Assembly: GCA_003635195.1 (NCBI GenBank)
Contig: PYIY01000079.1
Coordinates: forward strand, 1-64,000
Reading direction: 5' to 3'
Length of the DNA: 64,000 nt
Source: Candidatus Poribacteria bacterium
Lineage (GTDB): Bacteria > Poribacteria > WGA-4E > WGA-3G
Part shown: piece after piece, positions 27,701 through 39,600 of the stretch
Layout of the letters: the number at the start of each line of letters is the position of its first letter
How positions within the stretch are numbered: position 1 is the first letter of the stretch
Translations under genes and position numbers: made by a program
The notes under the pieces: generated by a model
What the model saw: the letters and a program-made list of their open reading frames with translations, nothing else
Told to the model about the DNA's origin: nothing
The model's database searches: none

Positions 27701-30535
27701 TTCTAATTCATTCATTTCAACCAACGCTGCTCCAACTTGATAGATAGTTTTGGCATCCGGGGCATTCTCGGCTGCGCGCTCCAACGTAAAAAGGGCTTCA
27801 TCCAATAATCCGTGGCGGATGAGCAGGGCTGAAAGTTTGAGGTCTGCTTCAAGTGTCTGATTTTTTGTGTGTAGCAGTTTTGTCCACGCTTGAATTGCCT
27901 CTTGCTCACGTCCGGCATCGAATAACAACTCGCCGAGTTTTTGTTGATGACGGGGGTCTGGCTGGACCTTGACGAGTTTCTGCTGGTAGGCGAGTGCGTC
28001 CTTATTATCACCAAGGTCAAGGTTGATTTTTACCAGTTGTGCCAGCAATTCGGGGTTTTCACGCTCTCGGTCTAATGCTTGCGCCAATTGGAAGCGCGCA
28101 TTGGGTAGGTCACCCTCCATCCGATAGACTTCTGCTAATGCCAATACAGGTGCTATACTGGACGCATTCGTTTTGGACAACTGATTCAATTTTTCCTCAA
28201 ATGCATTGTGCTGTCCCAAGTCATAATATATCTCAGCAAGAGGTTTGACAAAGGCGAGTTTACTGCTCACAGTGTTGCTCAATTCCCAACACCGCCAGTA
28301 CTGTGTCAGTGCTTGGCGAGGTTTGCCTGAAAGTTTGTAAATACCTGCGAGTTCCACGCGAATGTCGGTTGCATCGGGACGCAGACGAATCGCGTGCTTG
28401 AGATTGTTGGTAGCGGTGTCGTAATTTCCGGATTGTTTTGCGATTTCTGCAAGCAGCTGATATCCTTCCGGGTTACGCGGGTTATGTGCGATTACCCGCT
28501 TTGCTGCAGTTTTCGCGGTTTCTAAATCCATCGCGTTTAGATGGATGCGCGCGATGTTCGTGTGGTATTCCCGGGCATTCGCGCTGTCAATATCTGTTAA
28601 ATGTGTGTAGATCGCATTCGCATCATCGCGTTTACCTTGCTTAACGTAGATCTCCGCGAGCCATCGGTTAACGGGGACATCATCAGGTCGGAGTGCTTTC
28701 GCTTTCAAAAGCACTTCAAGCGCGTAGGTCGTGTTTTCCAACTTCAGATACATCTTAGCGAGTTTCTTCTGATTCACGAAGAGGTCGGCAGCAGATATCC
28801 CCGGTTTTTCAAGTTCCACCTCGACTGATTCAATTTGATCCGCGAGTGTCCCTTGCCGCCGATAGATTTCAATGCGCTGGTCGTCCATCTGTTCGGCGAA
28901 GAACGCGTTCGGGGCGAGTCTTACCGCTTCCGTGTACGCTGTTAATGCTGCGTCGTACTGCTTGTTCTGCATGAGTCGTTTCGCCAATGCCTCGCGATAG
29001 CGATACGCCTCCGGCATCAATTCCACTGCCTTGCGACTCGCGATGAGTGCTTCAGTACGGAGACCTTTCGTGTCAAGCAACTGCGCCAAGCGGTCGTAGT
29101 TCTCCGCACTATCTTTTTCACCGGAAACCATCCAATTCCACGTCTCTATAGCCTTCTCACGACTGCCTTGGCGGAAATAAAACTCACCAAAATATTCGAT
29201 GTAATCCAAGTTATCGGGTGCCAGTGAAATCGCCTTTTGGTACGCTGCAACAGCATCCTGTGTCCATTCATGTCCGGTGTAAATCTCGGCGAGAATAAGA
29301 TGTATGCCTGCATTCTCCGAGTCGCGGTCGGTCATCCGTTGATAGGTTGCTTTTGCTTTATCTTCATCCTTGAGTTGCAAGTATAGTTTGCCGAGTTCGC
29401 GGTAGATACCAAAATCGTCGAGGTTTTGTTCACTGAGCACTTCGTATTCCGTTGCAGCGTCCTCCAATTTTTCGGCACTACGGAGCGCAGCGATCAGATT
29501 GCGTCGTAATTCGGTATCGGTAGGAGCGAGTGCTAATCCTTTTCGATACGCTGCGATACCTTCGTCAAGCTGCTGATTCTCAATATACGCTGAAGCCTGC
29601 AAACCGATGAGCTCAGTATCATTCGGAGTCGCCTCAAGTTTACCTTGATAGTACGCGATTAAGCCTTTCCAATCCGCATCGGCGGCATAAATCCCGATGA
29701 TACGGTGTTGAAGGTCTTTCCGGAGCCAATTGCCGGGAGCCGTCAACGCCAGTGCAGCATCGTAACGCGCTTGTGCTTCCTCGTAGGCACCGGTGTCTTC
29801 GTGAATCTTACCAATCTCTCGCAGGCTGAGACAGACGCGATACGGGTCATCTTTTTTTATGGCAATGATTGCTTCATGCTGTGCGATGGCTTGTGGGTAA
29901 AGTTCCTGTTCTCGGAAGAGGTCGGCGAGTTCAATACGAGCGAAAATGTTCTGCGGGTCCAACTCAGCGATTTTTGTCCATGTTGTGATCGCATCGTCCA
30001 CCCGGTCCTGATGGAAATAGGCGCGTCCGAGTGTTTTATAAATCGTAATCCGATCATCAGGTGTCGCAGATGTCGTCTGCTCCGACAACGCTGCTGCTTT
30101 CGTCAGCGCGTTGATTGCCTCTTCATACTGACGTAACATCGCATATATTTGTCCAAGTGCAAGATGTGGATAGTAATTGTTCGGGGAAAGTGTAACTGCG
30201 CGTTGATATGCTTTGATTGCCTCTGTGTCCTCCCCAAGGCGTTTGTATATATGCCCCAAGATAAGTTGTGGGTTTGGATTATCCTGCTTTGCTTGCACTT
30301 CTGCCTGATAATCGGCCACCATCGCTTCTAACCCTGCCCCTTCAAGGTAAAACTGGTAGAGTCGGTCAAACGTACTTCCCTCTTTGGGTTTGCGATTCAG
30401 CATGAGTTTATAGCGTTCGATAATTTTTGCGTCATCTGTTGCCTCTTGTGCAAAGGCAATAGACGTAAAACACAAGGCACAGACTATAAAGGATGAAGCA
30501 AATATAGTGGTTGCACGTTTTTCACTTCCAAACAT
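24749..30535 (-). CDS. Giant exported TPR protein lacking the C-terminal module (TPR paralogue 2)
   Basis: A 1928-residue paralogue. I choose the ATG at 30535 (MFGSEKRATT) because AAGGAGATG precedes it; the frame extends nine codons further without such a site. The signal peptide ends near SIAFAQEA. TPR repeats follow throughout, with the island YPSPTIYYNQDRL near residue 1275. The protein stops where the other three paralogues continue for about 1000 more residues: after KKIKRRRAFLELKNR it ends in a basic tail, VVSKRKTTQRKPTVE. It therefore lacks both the second TPR block and the beta-sandwich module. The next paralogue starts 54 bp downstream. The 144 bp between this gene and the one upstream (30536-30679) hold no clear site apart from the ribosome-binding site. 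Either a shortened functional form or a truncation after recombination. Confidence 0.85.
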   Translation of the reverse strand: MFGSEKRATTIFASSFIVCALCFTSIAFAQEATDDAKIIERYKLMLNRKPKEGSTFDRLYQFYLEGAGLEAMVADYQAEVQAKQDNPNPQLILGHIYKRLGEDTEAIKAYQRAVTLSPNNYYPHLALGQIYAMLRQYEEAINALTKAAALSEQTTSATPDDRITIYKTLGRAYFHQDRVDDAITTWTKIAELDPQNIFARIELADLFREQELYPQAIAQHEAIIAIKKDDPYRVCLSLREIGKIHEDTGAYEEAQARYDAALALTAPGNWLRKDLQHRIIGIYAADADWKGLIAYYQGKLEATPNDTELIGLQASAYIENQQLDEGIAAYRKGLALAPTDTELRRNLIAALRSAEKLEDAATEYEVLSEQNLDDFGIYRELGKLYLQLKDEDKAKATYQRMTDRDSENAGIHLILAEIYTGHEWTQDAVAAYQKAISLAPDNLDYIEYFGEFYFRQGSREKAIETWNWMVSGEKDSAENYDRLAQLLDTKGLRTEALIASRKAVELMPEAYRYREALAKRLMQNKQYDAALTAYTEAVRLAPNAFFAEQMDDQRIEIYRRQGTLADQIESVEVELEKPGISAADLFVNQKKLAKMYLKLENTTYALEVLLKAKALRPDDVPVNRWLAEIYVKQGKRDDANAIYTHLTDIDSANAREYHTNIARIHLNAMDLETAKTAAKRVIAHNPRNPEGYQLLAEIAKQSGNYDTATNNLKHAIRLRPDATDIRVELAGIYKLSGKPRQALTQYWRCWELSNTVSSKLAFVKPLAEIYYDLGQHNAFEEKLNQLSKTNASSIAPVLALAEVYRMEGDLPNARFQLAQALDRERENPELLAQLVKINLDLGDNKDALAYQQKLVKVQPDPRHQQKLGELLFDAGREQEAIQAWTKLLHTKNQTLEADLKLSALLIRHGLLDEALFTLERAAENAPDAKTIYQVGAALVEMNELERARSYFQQILEMPTPARNVTKNITISPNSATLGSSRLNTNKFHLARSLVNQILRSPFRRRNGPRWVPTSFEEAQAGALVQLTAIAQQKGKLNRLIDQFEAKVHANPKDIQTLELLAQLYTLTDNTDKTRKITEQLLATSPNNPVYQAIRLNQLMQDNLNRETFKKHLDGVTGLTPKARHQYIIQYIGKLYRRGKKADAEKLLDELKSVQVPDLSTGVMLVDVLVLMDKMDEAEKAIAQFPMPMASATPSRASTMGATSLVQQQSVRIYQTLADAYFRQGKIEKAIAFFWTFLERTEPNITNPRRVAKLTYAAPSYTGYTPLQVTYPSPTIYYNQDRLQYLQQIFNRLLLENQQEALYAKLQTDLNSTEGRERIYPGLALSYCYWWDGQRDKAQEILSALQAEFSDDLTLKVNIFFAAIQTGQHKTALALLEELAESEPKNRRQYYDLMLQVAMHTGNSSSVRDLVTKLLNSPSGIRECHQFSEKLYDAGFKQYAVAVAKKTVDLAMGERDPNFLMDLSQHLERLGQEQDARHIAERALRLASQHDRYGRTLYSWNFRSATRLVSRATNAPDRERKLVEAVQKNPESYQAHRRLAIFYESTDQPKKASEAFEAALALKPKDSMTRYRYTQMLQRTGQAKDAVNQYIVLFKDNPNVLNSNYWEIADTFVHAGKVDELVSLAKEMIVPSVGQNFGQQFARSVARVYTRNNPKAAIEIYEKFIEVYPNQSSTYQDLASAYSAAGEREKAIQLLRSRLATESTASQVETVLKLIQLYWGSSELEDLTSEYAAKLAEKPVDPALLYLVASMKIAANNFEEAKPLINRLLKVLPAARRLSWMNRLAEAYRASGDRDWELRLLEAAIEGVPPQTSSRLSETYQKLATAYARKGEKEKAQNTLRKMGALRLLQRSVRYQEKEEVAKIYVQHDMLEDAEALFTDLLNDFSVRPWTRRQAEQQLKKIKRRRAFLELKNRVVSKRKTTQRKPTVE

Positions 30536-30679
30536 AAATACATCTCCTTGATTAGGACGCAAAAATTGTATTAGTTTTGGTGGTTACATGATAGAGACAA
30601 TTCCGGCGTAAAAGATAGTAAAAACCACTGTTTCCGAACTGAATAAGAAGACGCGAAGTGTCCAGAGGATTATCCGGTA

Positions 30680-33600
30680 CTAATTGTCTTGTGCGGCATT
30701 GATTCTCAAATCGTCAAATGGCTTTCCGTCAGTGTCAGTGATCCGTAGATAGAATCCCCAATCTCGTTCCTCCTCGCATATTTTAACAAGGATACTGTTT
30801 TCACCGGACTTAAGCGTCACAGGGATAATATCTCGGTCGATTTCCGCCTGACGGGTCCTAGTGTGTGCATGCGCCTCTTCACCGTTTAGCCATACTTTCC
30901 CTTGGTCGTCGCTATCAAAGCGAAGCTGAACTTGCCGTGCGTCGGGTGAAATAACAGTCGCGAACGCATAAGCGACCCGCCAATCAACGTCCTTGTCGAG
31001 ATCGACATAACCGTCCAGGGTCCTATCAACACTTTTCTCCCAACTAATTTGTCCATCTATACCATTGTATATAGTGGCTGGGTCAATCTGCGTTAAGTCT
31101 TCTGGTATGTAAGCAGTCTCGTAACCGATGCCATCAGTGTTGTCAAACGGACCGAGTATCCACCACGAATCCTGAGTGATGAAACCCGTGTTTTGAATGT
31201 GCTTTTTAGCCTTTTCGGGCATATCATTCTCACGATAGAATTCAGCCAGCACGAGATTGAGATGTAAATGCGCTTTCAGATTGTCGGACATAGCGTCAAC
31301 CAGTTTATTCAACATTTCGAGGTAATGTTCCTGATTGCTCATGTTTTTCCCAGTTTTCGCAATCCGGGAGAAGACATCGCGGTGAGCACTTCCACCTGTT
31401 GGTGTGTTTAGACCGAGGATAAATTCATTCAAAGCGTCGTCATACTGTTCGTTAGCGAGATATGCATGTCCCAAGGTCAAAATGTAACTTGCACTTGTTG
31501 AGCGTTGTGCAGCACGTTTCGCGAACTGCAACGCTGTTTCCGGGTAGAGTTCTTTGTCGAGCAGCTTCTCAGCAAAATCGCTATAGGACCAGTAGCGTTG
31601 CTCTCGATTTATCTCTCTCTGTCGGAGTTTAATCCAACGGTTATAAGCAGTTTTCGCTTTTTCGATGTCGCCTACTTTTTTGTAAGCGTCGCCTAACAGT
31701 TCGTGTAAGGTCGTACTGTTCGCCATTTTCGGTTTCAGTGCTTCAAGGAGAACGATATGTTTTTCCGTTTGTTCTTCGTCGGTGTAGAGGTTTAAGATGG
31801 CTTTAACTGCGGCATCATATTCGCTTTGCGTAAGGGATGCTGCCAGCGCGCGGCGATATACCTTCTCAGCGTCTAATGGGTGTTCACCTCTCTTATAGAT
31901 TTGTGCCAACAGACGGTACAATTCATAAGAATTTGGATCTAACTGTATGGCTTTTTCATACGCTGCTGCGGCTTGTGCCAATAATTGTTCAGGGTTGGAA
32001 ATCTCGAAAACGGGACGGGTGTAGGACTCTAGCTTGGCATTCCCAATAAGTCTACCGTTGTTTTTGTTGGGTGAGGCATCGGGGACAATTTCATCTTTGC
32101 CTCGCAGTGAGAGTTCGTCAAATTTCCAATAAGCAGCCAAACCGGGTTCATCTCCTGTCAACTGCGTATTCATATCCCCCTGAATTTCGGTTGCTGTCCG
32201 AGCGACATTCCAGATACGCACCTCATCAATAAACCCGACGAAGGGCGATTGGGTCGGTCTCGCCTCTTCATATGTCCAGCCAATCCGGAGGGGTTTTCGG
32301 CTTTTATAAAAACTTTCTCTGCCTTTGAAATCTGTTTTCCCAACTTCAACCCCGTTAATGAACAGCTGCATGGTATTTCTTTTCGCATTGATAACACCAG
32401 TGATGTGATACCATTTGTTGAGTTGAATCGTGTCAGGTTGCGTGTAAAATGATTTCTGTCCTTGACCATTAGGTGCTGAGGCGACTTGGATTTTACCATC
32501 CTCCCGCAGGTAGAGGATGTAACTTCGATGGCTAAAGTTCGATCTTCGTTCGTCGCCTTTGAAAATAATAGGCGCGTATCTGTTTGGAAAATCGGTCGGT
32601 TTAATCCAGACGGAGATTGTCGCCTGTTGTGTGATGTTGTTCAAAATATCGGTGCCGTCGATTTCCACGAAACTTGAATTACCGTCAAGCAACAGTGCGG
32701 TGCCTTCGATGACTTCTCCCGTCTCGCGTGGTTGTTGAGATTGTTTATCATAGAGATCGCCAAGTTTCTTGTGCCACTGCCAACTATCAGGTTGAAGTTC
32801 GCTAATTTTCTGATATTGGGCAATCGCTTCCGCAATCATGGCACTGGCTTCGTAACTTTGCGCAAGGGTAAAGCGGGCATCAAGATCATCAGGATTCTCC
32901 GTAACCTTCTTCAACTGTTCGGGTATCCATTTTTCATAAAGATTGCCTTGTTGTGCTGCACGCCGCATGGATGTTTCCGCTGCGTTACGCTCCGAGTCAA
33001 ATCTGGAGACGGTTGCCTGCTGCCGATACGCATTGTAGGCTTCTTCATAACGTTTTTCACGCAGGTAACTTTTGCCTTTGAGCTCGTACATAGGTCTCAG
33101 TGGCGAGCCGCCGTAAAACCGATATCTCGCGCTTTCAATGATCGCGGCATCGGCGAGTTTAATCGCTGCTGCGTACATTTTACCGTCATAACAGATATCG
33201 CCGAGTGTTCTAAGGAAATACATACTATTTTTTTCGTTGCTCGTTGAGAGCGCGCTTTCACCTTGCAACAGCATCTCTTTTGCCAATTCGGATTGTCCGT
33301 TGTTGTTCAGTGCAGCAGCGGCGTAGTAATAACTGCGGACGTTGCTGGGCTGTGCTTTGCCGAGTGCTTGATACGCTTTCGCTGCCTTCTCAAGATCGTT
33401 CGCGTTTCGGTAGATTTCAGCGAGCATCTCAATAACAGCAGTATTGTCTGCATCATTTTCGTGCCTACTTTCAAAAAGGTTTTTCAACGCTTCAAGTTTT
33501 CCCTCATTTTTATATGTATTAATCAGCGTACTACGTGCGCTATCGCCTGAGTCGGAATTCACCAAAGATTCATAGACCTCCATTGTTAAGTCAATCTTAC

Positions 33601-36600
33601 CGAGTTTGACGTATAGCCCAAGTAAACTTTCGTTAATTCTACGCCGCTCATAACTGTCTGAAGTCATGTCAATCGCTTTTTTGTATGCATTCACCGATGC
33701 TTCGAGTTCACCTGCATTCCGATAGCGTTGCGCACGCTCCTTTTGCATCTCAAATGTGAGGGTGCCACCAGTTTCTGCCTGCGCTATCATCTCTTCGAGT
33801 TTACCTTCACGATGGTAGATATTGATCAATTCTCGTTCAATATCTTGTCGCTCCCAATCTTGACCGGTGTATTGAATGGCTTGTTTGAACGCTTTTTCGG
33901 CGGCATCTGTGTCGTCTTTATGGAGATGGAGCCTCGCCAATTCAAGGTAAGCCTGTGCGTTCCCAGGCGCGAGTTGAATCGCTTTTTCATAAGCGGTGAT
34001 TGCCTCTTCAACCTGTTCTTCAGCAGCGTGGAGTTTTGCGAGACGCAGGTAATGGACACCACTTTCTGGATCCGCGTCAATATATTGCTGCGCAAGTTCA
34101 AATGCACTGTCGATATCGCCGGAGATCTGGTGAGTCCCGACGAACCCATCCTGATACTTTGTATTTCCCGGATCTGTTTCAAGCAGGGTATTCCATATAT
34201 CAGTTGCCGCATCGTGTTGGTTTCGACGTGAATAGAGGGTAGCAAGCTCCGCACGTGATTCCAGGTCCTCAGGCATTGCTTTTATGACCTGTTCGTAAAT
34301 TTCTATTGCCTGCTTAGTTTCACCCTGTTGCGCGGACGCTTGTGCCAATGCGCGCTGCGTCCCGATGTTCATTTCTTGCGTTTTTTCGGTGAGTGAGGTC
34401 GTATTTGAGAAATCTCCGCGCCGCTGCTTAATCGTCATCAATTGCCGTTGTGCCTGCTCCCGGTCATAGGATTGCGCAGAAAGGTCATTGACGATTTCGG
34501 TATAAATCCCTTCGGCATCGTCCCACATCTCGTGCTGCATATATGTGTTCGCAACACCTTCTTTTTCCCAGATGTCATCGCTGTATTGCAGCAGGCGAAT
34601 AGTTCCCATTTTACGGAATGCGTCCTGTGCCTTCTCTTTTTCACCTTTCAGTGAATAGGCGGTGCCAAGTTTCTTGTAAGTGTTTGAAAATCTCCATGTA
34701 TTTGGGTCAAGTTTTTCCACCGTGGATTCAAGCAACTGAAGTTCGCGTTCCGAATCCCCCGCGCGCCGGTATGCATCCGCTAAATTATTGAGATACCCTA
34801 TATTATTAATGCTGTCGGAATCGTCAAAAAGTTCCGAGACGAGTGTGTCCGCCGCTTTTAGGTTATTCGCCATAATTTGCATGGAAGCAATGAGGTAGCG
34901 GGGGACGGAATCATCTGGTTTTTCAGTGCGTTTTGTTTCATATTCTTTGATGAGGTCTTCTAACGCACCGGATGTCTTGTAGAATTCCGCCAATTGCAAT
35001 ATCAGCCCGGTTTGTGATGACATCTTCTCAGGTTGCAGTTGTTCGCGCAAAAACGCAATCGCTTTTTCACGCTCACCTGCGGCAGCATAAGCAGATGCCA
35101 AGTCCCTATAGATATAACTCTGATTCGCGCCTGCCTCAATGAGTTTTTCATAGATTTCGGCTGCAGCTTTAGGGTTGTTATTGTCCATACATTCTCGCGC
35201 GGCATCTCTGGCGAATTCATTACCGTAGTCCCTGCCGATGGATGGCGCAATCATCGCCTTCGCGAGCGAAACAAGATCCTCAACTCTGTCAGCTTGAACA
35301 AATGTTCTTATGACATCCCAAGTTTGGTAACCCAGAGCGTTTGGATTGTCCTTGAGAAGCACAATGTATTGGGTTACAGCCTCTTTTACTTTACCACTTC
35401 GTTGCAACATACCCGCATATCGCTGCCGGGTTACCGTGTCTTTGGGGCGTAGTTTGAGGGCTATCTCAAATGCCGCCGATGCTTTCTCAATCTGATTCGT
35501 ACTCTCATAAAAGGCAGCTAATTTGAGGTGCGCTTGGAGTGAATTCGGATTCTTTTCGACGGCTTCAACTAATTGCGGTTCACGCTCTCGGACGGCTTTT
35601 GAATGGCTCACGAGATGGGTCGCCTGCTGAAAATTCCATCTGCTTAAAGTGTATCCGTAGCGGTCGCGTTGGTTCGCGAACCGCAAGGCGCGTTCCGCGA
35701 GTTGTGCAGCATCCTGTCCACGACCGAGATCCTCAAGGTGTTCACTTAATTGCATCAAGAAGTTCGGGTCGCGCATCCCCATTGCCAAGTTCATCGCCTT
35801 ATTCACGACAGCAGTGGCGTGTTGCGTGAGACCGGCATCTTGCAGTTTCTGCGAAAACTCATAGAGCTCTCGGGCACCGCTCGGCGAATTCAGAAGTTTC
35901 GCTATCAATTCCCGTACGACAACAGTGTTACCCGTATGCAATGCAAGTTGAAGCGTGAGGTTGTAATACTGACGACGGTTTCTCGGATCAGTCCCCGCAA
36001 GTTCCTCAAGCAATGCCAGTGATTCACCGTGTTCTCCCGTCTGGATGGAGGCAAAAACGGTGGTAAGTTTGAGGGTAAGATCGTTCGGAAATTCTTTTTG
36101 CAAGGTTGATAAAATTTCTTGTGCCTTGTCGCGCTGCCCGTCCCACCAATGGCAGTAACTGAGTGCTAAGCTTGGATAGATGCGATTTATATCTTCTGCC
36201 GCCTCTAACTCGGCACGCAATTTGGCGTACAAGGCTTTCTGCAGATTCCTGCTCCACAACCTACTGAAAAAGTGCCGCAGATAGTCCAATCTGCCCGCGT
36301 CATAGTACGTTGTCGGCGATGGATAGTTTGATTGAATCGGGGCATAACCCCCGTAGTATGAGGAAGAGGTTGTGAGTTTGGCAACACGTCGTGTGTTCGT
36401 CGTGTGGGGTTTCGTCCGTTCACAGTAGTTCCAGAAGAGCGTAACTGCTTTATCAATCTGTTCCTTACGAATGTAAGTATCTATCACGTTGGTATAGAGT
36501 TGTCTATGCCGCCACTGTTGTTGTTTCGGCGGAATAGGAACGTTGGCAATAACACGTTCTGCCGCATCTGTTCGGTCCATCAGAAGCAGCGCGCTCACTA

Positions 36601-39600
36601 ACATAGAGCTCGCGTTGAGGTCTGTTACTTTCGTATTTTCAAGTTCGTCGAGCAGCTGCTCCGCATCCGCCTTTTTGTCCTCGTGATAGAGTTTACTGAC
36701 ATATTGTCCCGTATACCAGAGGCGTGCTTCAGATGTTAATCCGGTGATGGCGTTGAGATGTTTTTGCACAGTCTCCGCGTCTGAATCTTCTTGGAGAACA
36801 CGGTTCAATTTTATGGCTTGATACGTCAAATCATCTGGCGACGCAGCAATCAATCGCTCGGTGATCTCATCTGTTTTCTCGGTATCATTGGTTAAGATAT
36901 AAAGTTGTGCCAACGTTTCAAGCGTCTGGATATCCTTCGGGTTTACAGTCACCTCTGATTCGAGTTGTTGAATGAGGTCGTTGAATTTTCCTTGTTGTTG
37001 AACGATTGTTACCAAGTGGATGAGTGCAGCGGCTCGTGTCTCCTCAAAATTATTGGGTCGCCACGCCTGTCCACCCCCGCTGCCAAACGATCGATCCTGA
37101 ACCTCATAGAGAAGATTCCGAGCGAGCCGGAACTTATCTGTGTTCATGCCCGGAGGACCCGATGTTGTGTAAGTCGTGGATGTCTTTGCACGCTGTGTCG
37201 CATTTTTCGGCGGTTTCGGCATATCCAAAATTCGCTGGAAGTGTGTGCGCGCGCGATCGAATTCGTTCATACTCGCCAGCACCACGCCGAGTTGGTAAAG
37301 CGCGATATGGGCATCTGTGCCTGTGATCTTTTCTGCTGCGCGATCAAGAACAAAGAGTGCCTCGTCAGGCAGTCCATGCCGAATCAGGAGTATCGCCAGT
37401 TTGACTTCAGCCTCAAGCGTCTGGTTTTTTGCGTGTAGGAGTTTCGTCCACGCCTGTATTGCTTCCTGTTCCCGTCCAGCATCAAACAGCAGCTCACCGA
37501 GTCGCCGCTGATGACTGGGATCGGGTTGCACTTTGGCGAGGCGTTGTTGATAGGTCAGCGCGTCTTGGTTATCACCGAGATCGACGCTAATGTTAACGAG
37601 TTGTGTCAAGAGGTCGGAGTTCTCGCGTTCTCTGTCTAATGCGCGTGCGAGTTGGAAACGCGCGCTCGGTAGGTCCCCCTCCATCCGGTAGAGTTCAGCG
37701 AGTGCGATAACGGGGCCGACACTGGATGTGTTAGATTTCGAGAGCTGCTTGAGTTTTTCCTCAAACTCCCCGCGCCGTCCTAAGTCATAATACGCTTCAG
37801 AAAGCGGTTTGACAAAAGCGAGTTTGTCATTGATACTATCGCTTAACTCCCAACACCGCCAATACTGCGCGAGTGCCTGTCGGGGTTTCCCTGATAGTTT
37901 GTAGGTCGCTGCCAATTCCGCACGAATATCAATCGCTTCCGGGCGCAGCCGAAGTGCCTGTTTGAGGCTGTCTATCGCATTCTCATAGTTTCCAGCCTGT
38001 TTCGCAATTTCTGCGAGCATCTGATGCCCTTCGGGATTGCGCGGACTGTGTGCGATGACCTGCTTTGATGCTTCTGTTGCTGCATCGAAATCCATAGCGT
38101 TCAGATGCGAGCGCGCGATGTCTGTATAATATTCTCGTGTATTCGCGCTATCAATTTCGATGAGGTGCCTATAGATGGCATTGGCATCATCTCGCCGATT
38201 CTGCTTGGTGTAAACCTCAGCGAGCCACCGGTTCACAATTATATCATCGGGTTGATGTGCTTTTGCCTTCAAGAGGACTTCAAGCGCGTAAGTAATGTTG
38301 CCCAACTTCAGATACATCTTCGCAAGCCGTTTCTGCCTCGCAAAGATATCCGCATCGGAGAGTCCTGACTTTTCCAGTTCTACCTCCACCGCTTCGATCT
38401 TCTCTACAAGGGTGCCCTGTCGCCGGTAGAGTTCAATCCGTTGGTTATCCATTTCCTCGGCGAAAAAAGCGTTCGGTGCAACTTTCGCAGCTTCCGTGTA
38501 TTCGATCAACGCTGCGTCGTAATCCTCGTTTTTCATGAGCAGCTTCGCCAACGCTTCACGATAACGATAGACATCAGGCATCAACTCAACAGCCTTCCGA
38601 CTTGCAGCAATCGCTTCGGTGCGGTAGTTCTTTGTGTCAAGGAGTTTCGATAACCGTTCGTAATTCTCAGCGGTTTCCTTATCGGCATTGACCATCTTGT
38701 TCCATGTCTCAATCGCTTTCTCACGATCACCCTGACGGAAGTAAAATTCGCCGAAGTACTCAATGTAATCAAGATTATTGGGAGCGAGCGAAATCGCTTT
38801 TTGATAGGCTGCAGCGGCATCCTCCATCCATTCGTTGCTGGCGTAGATTTCGGCGAGGATAAGGTGCGTCCCCGCATTCTCTGGGTCACGGTCAATCATT
38901 CGTTGATACGTTGCCCGTGCCTTGTCTTCGTCCTCTAAATGCAGGTACAATTCACCGAGTTCACGATAGATTCCAAAGTCGTCAGGATCCTGTTCTCTCA
39001 AGGATTCGTAGGCTGCTGCAGCGGCTTCAAATCTTTCGGCATTCCGAAATGCTGCGATGAGGTTCAAGCGTAAGTTCGCATCGGTCGGGGCAAGTGCCAC
39101 CGCCTTTTGATATGTTGCGATGCCTTCTTCGGGCTGCTGATGTTCAATGTAAGCAGCAGCGAGCAAGCCGAGAAGTTCAGGTTCGTTTGGAGTGGTCTCA
39201 AGCTTCTTCTGATAGTATTCGATCAAACCTTCCCAGTTCCCGTCGGCAGCGTAAATCCCAATAACACGGTGTTGGAGATCTTTACGGAGCCAGTTGCCGG
39301 GTGCTGTCAATGCGAGTGCAACATCATAACTCTCGATAGCGGTCTCATAGTCGCCTTTCGACTCGTGGATATTGCCAATTTCGCGCCGACTCAGGCACAC
39401 CCGGTACGGATCATCGGCTTTAATTTCAATGATAGCTTCGTGTTGTGCGATTGCCTGTTCGTAGAGTTCCTGCTCGCGGAGCAAGTCAGCGAGTTCAATG
39501 CGTGTAAAGATATTCTCTGGGTCAAGTTCAGCGATTTTTGTCCATGCTGAGATTGCATCATCAACACGGTCTCGTCGGAAGTATGCTCTGCCGAGTGCTT

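Noticed and set aside
30564..30600. ECF-type promoter before TPR paralogue 2 (CGTC with an upstream TGTAAC)
   Set aside because: The spacing is 23 nt instead of 18 and the flanking conserved bases are absent.
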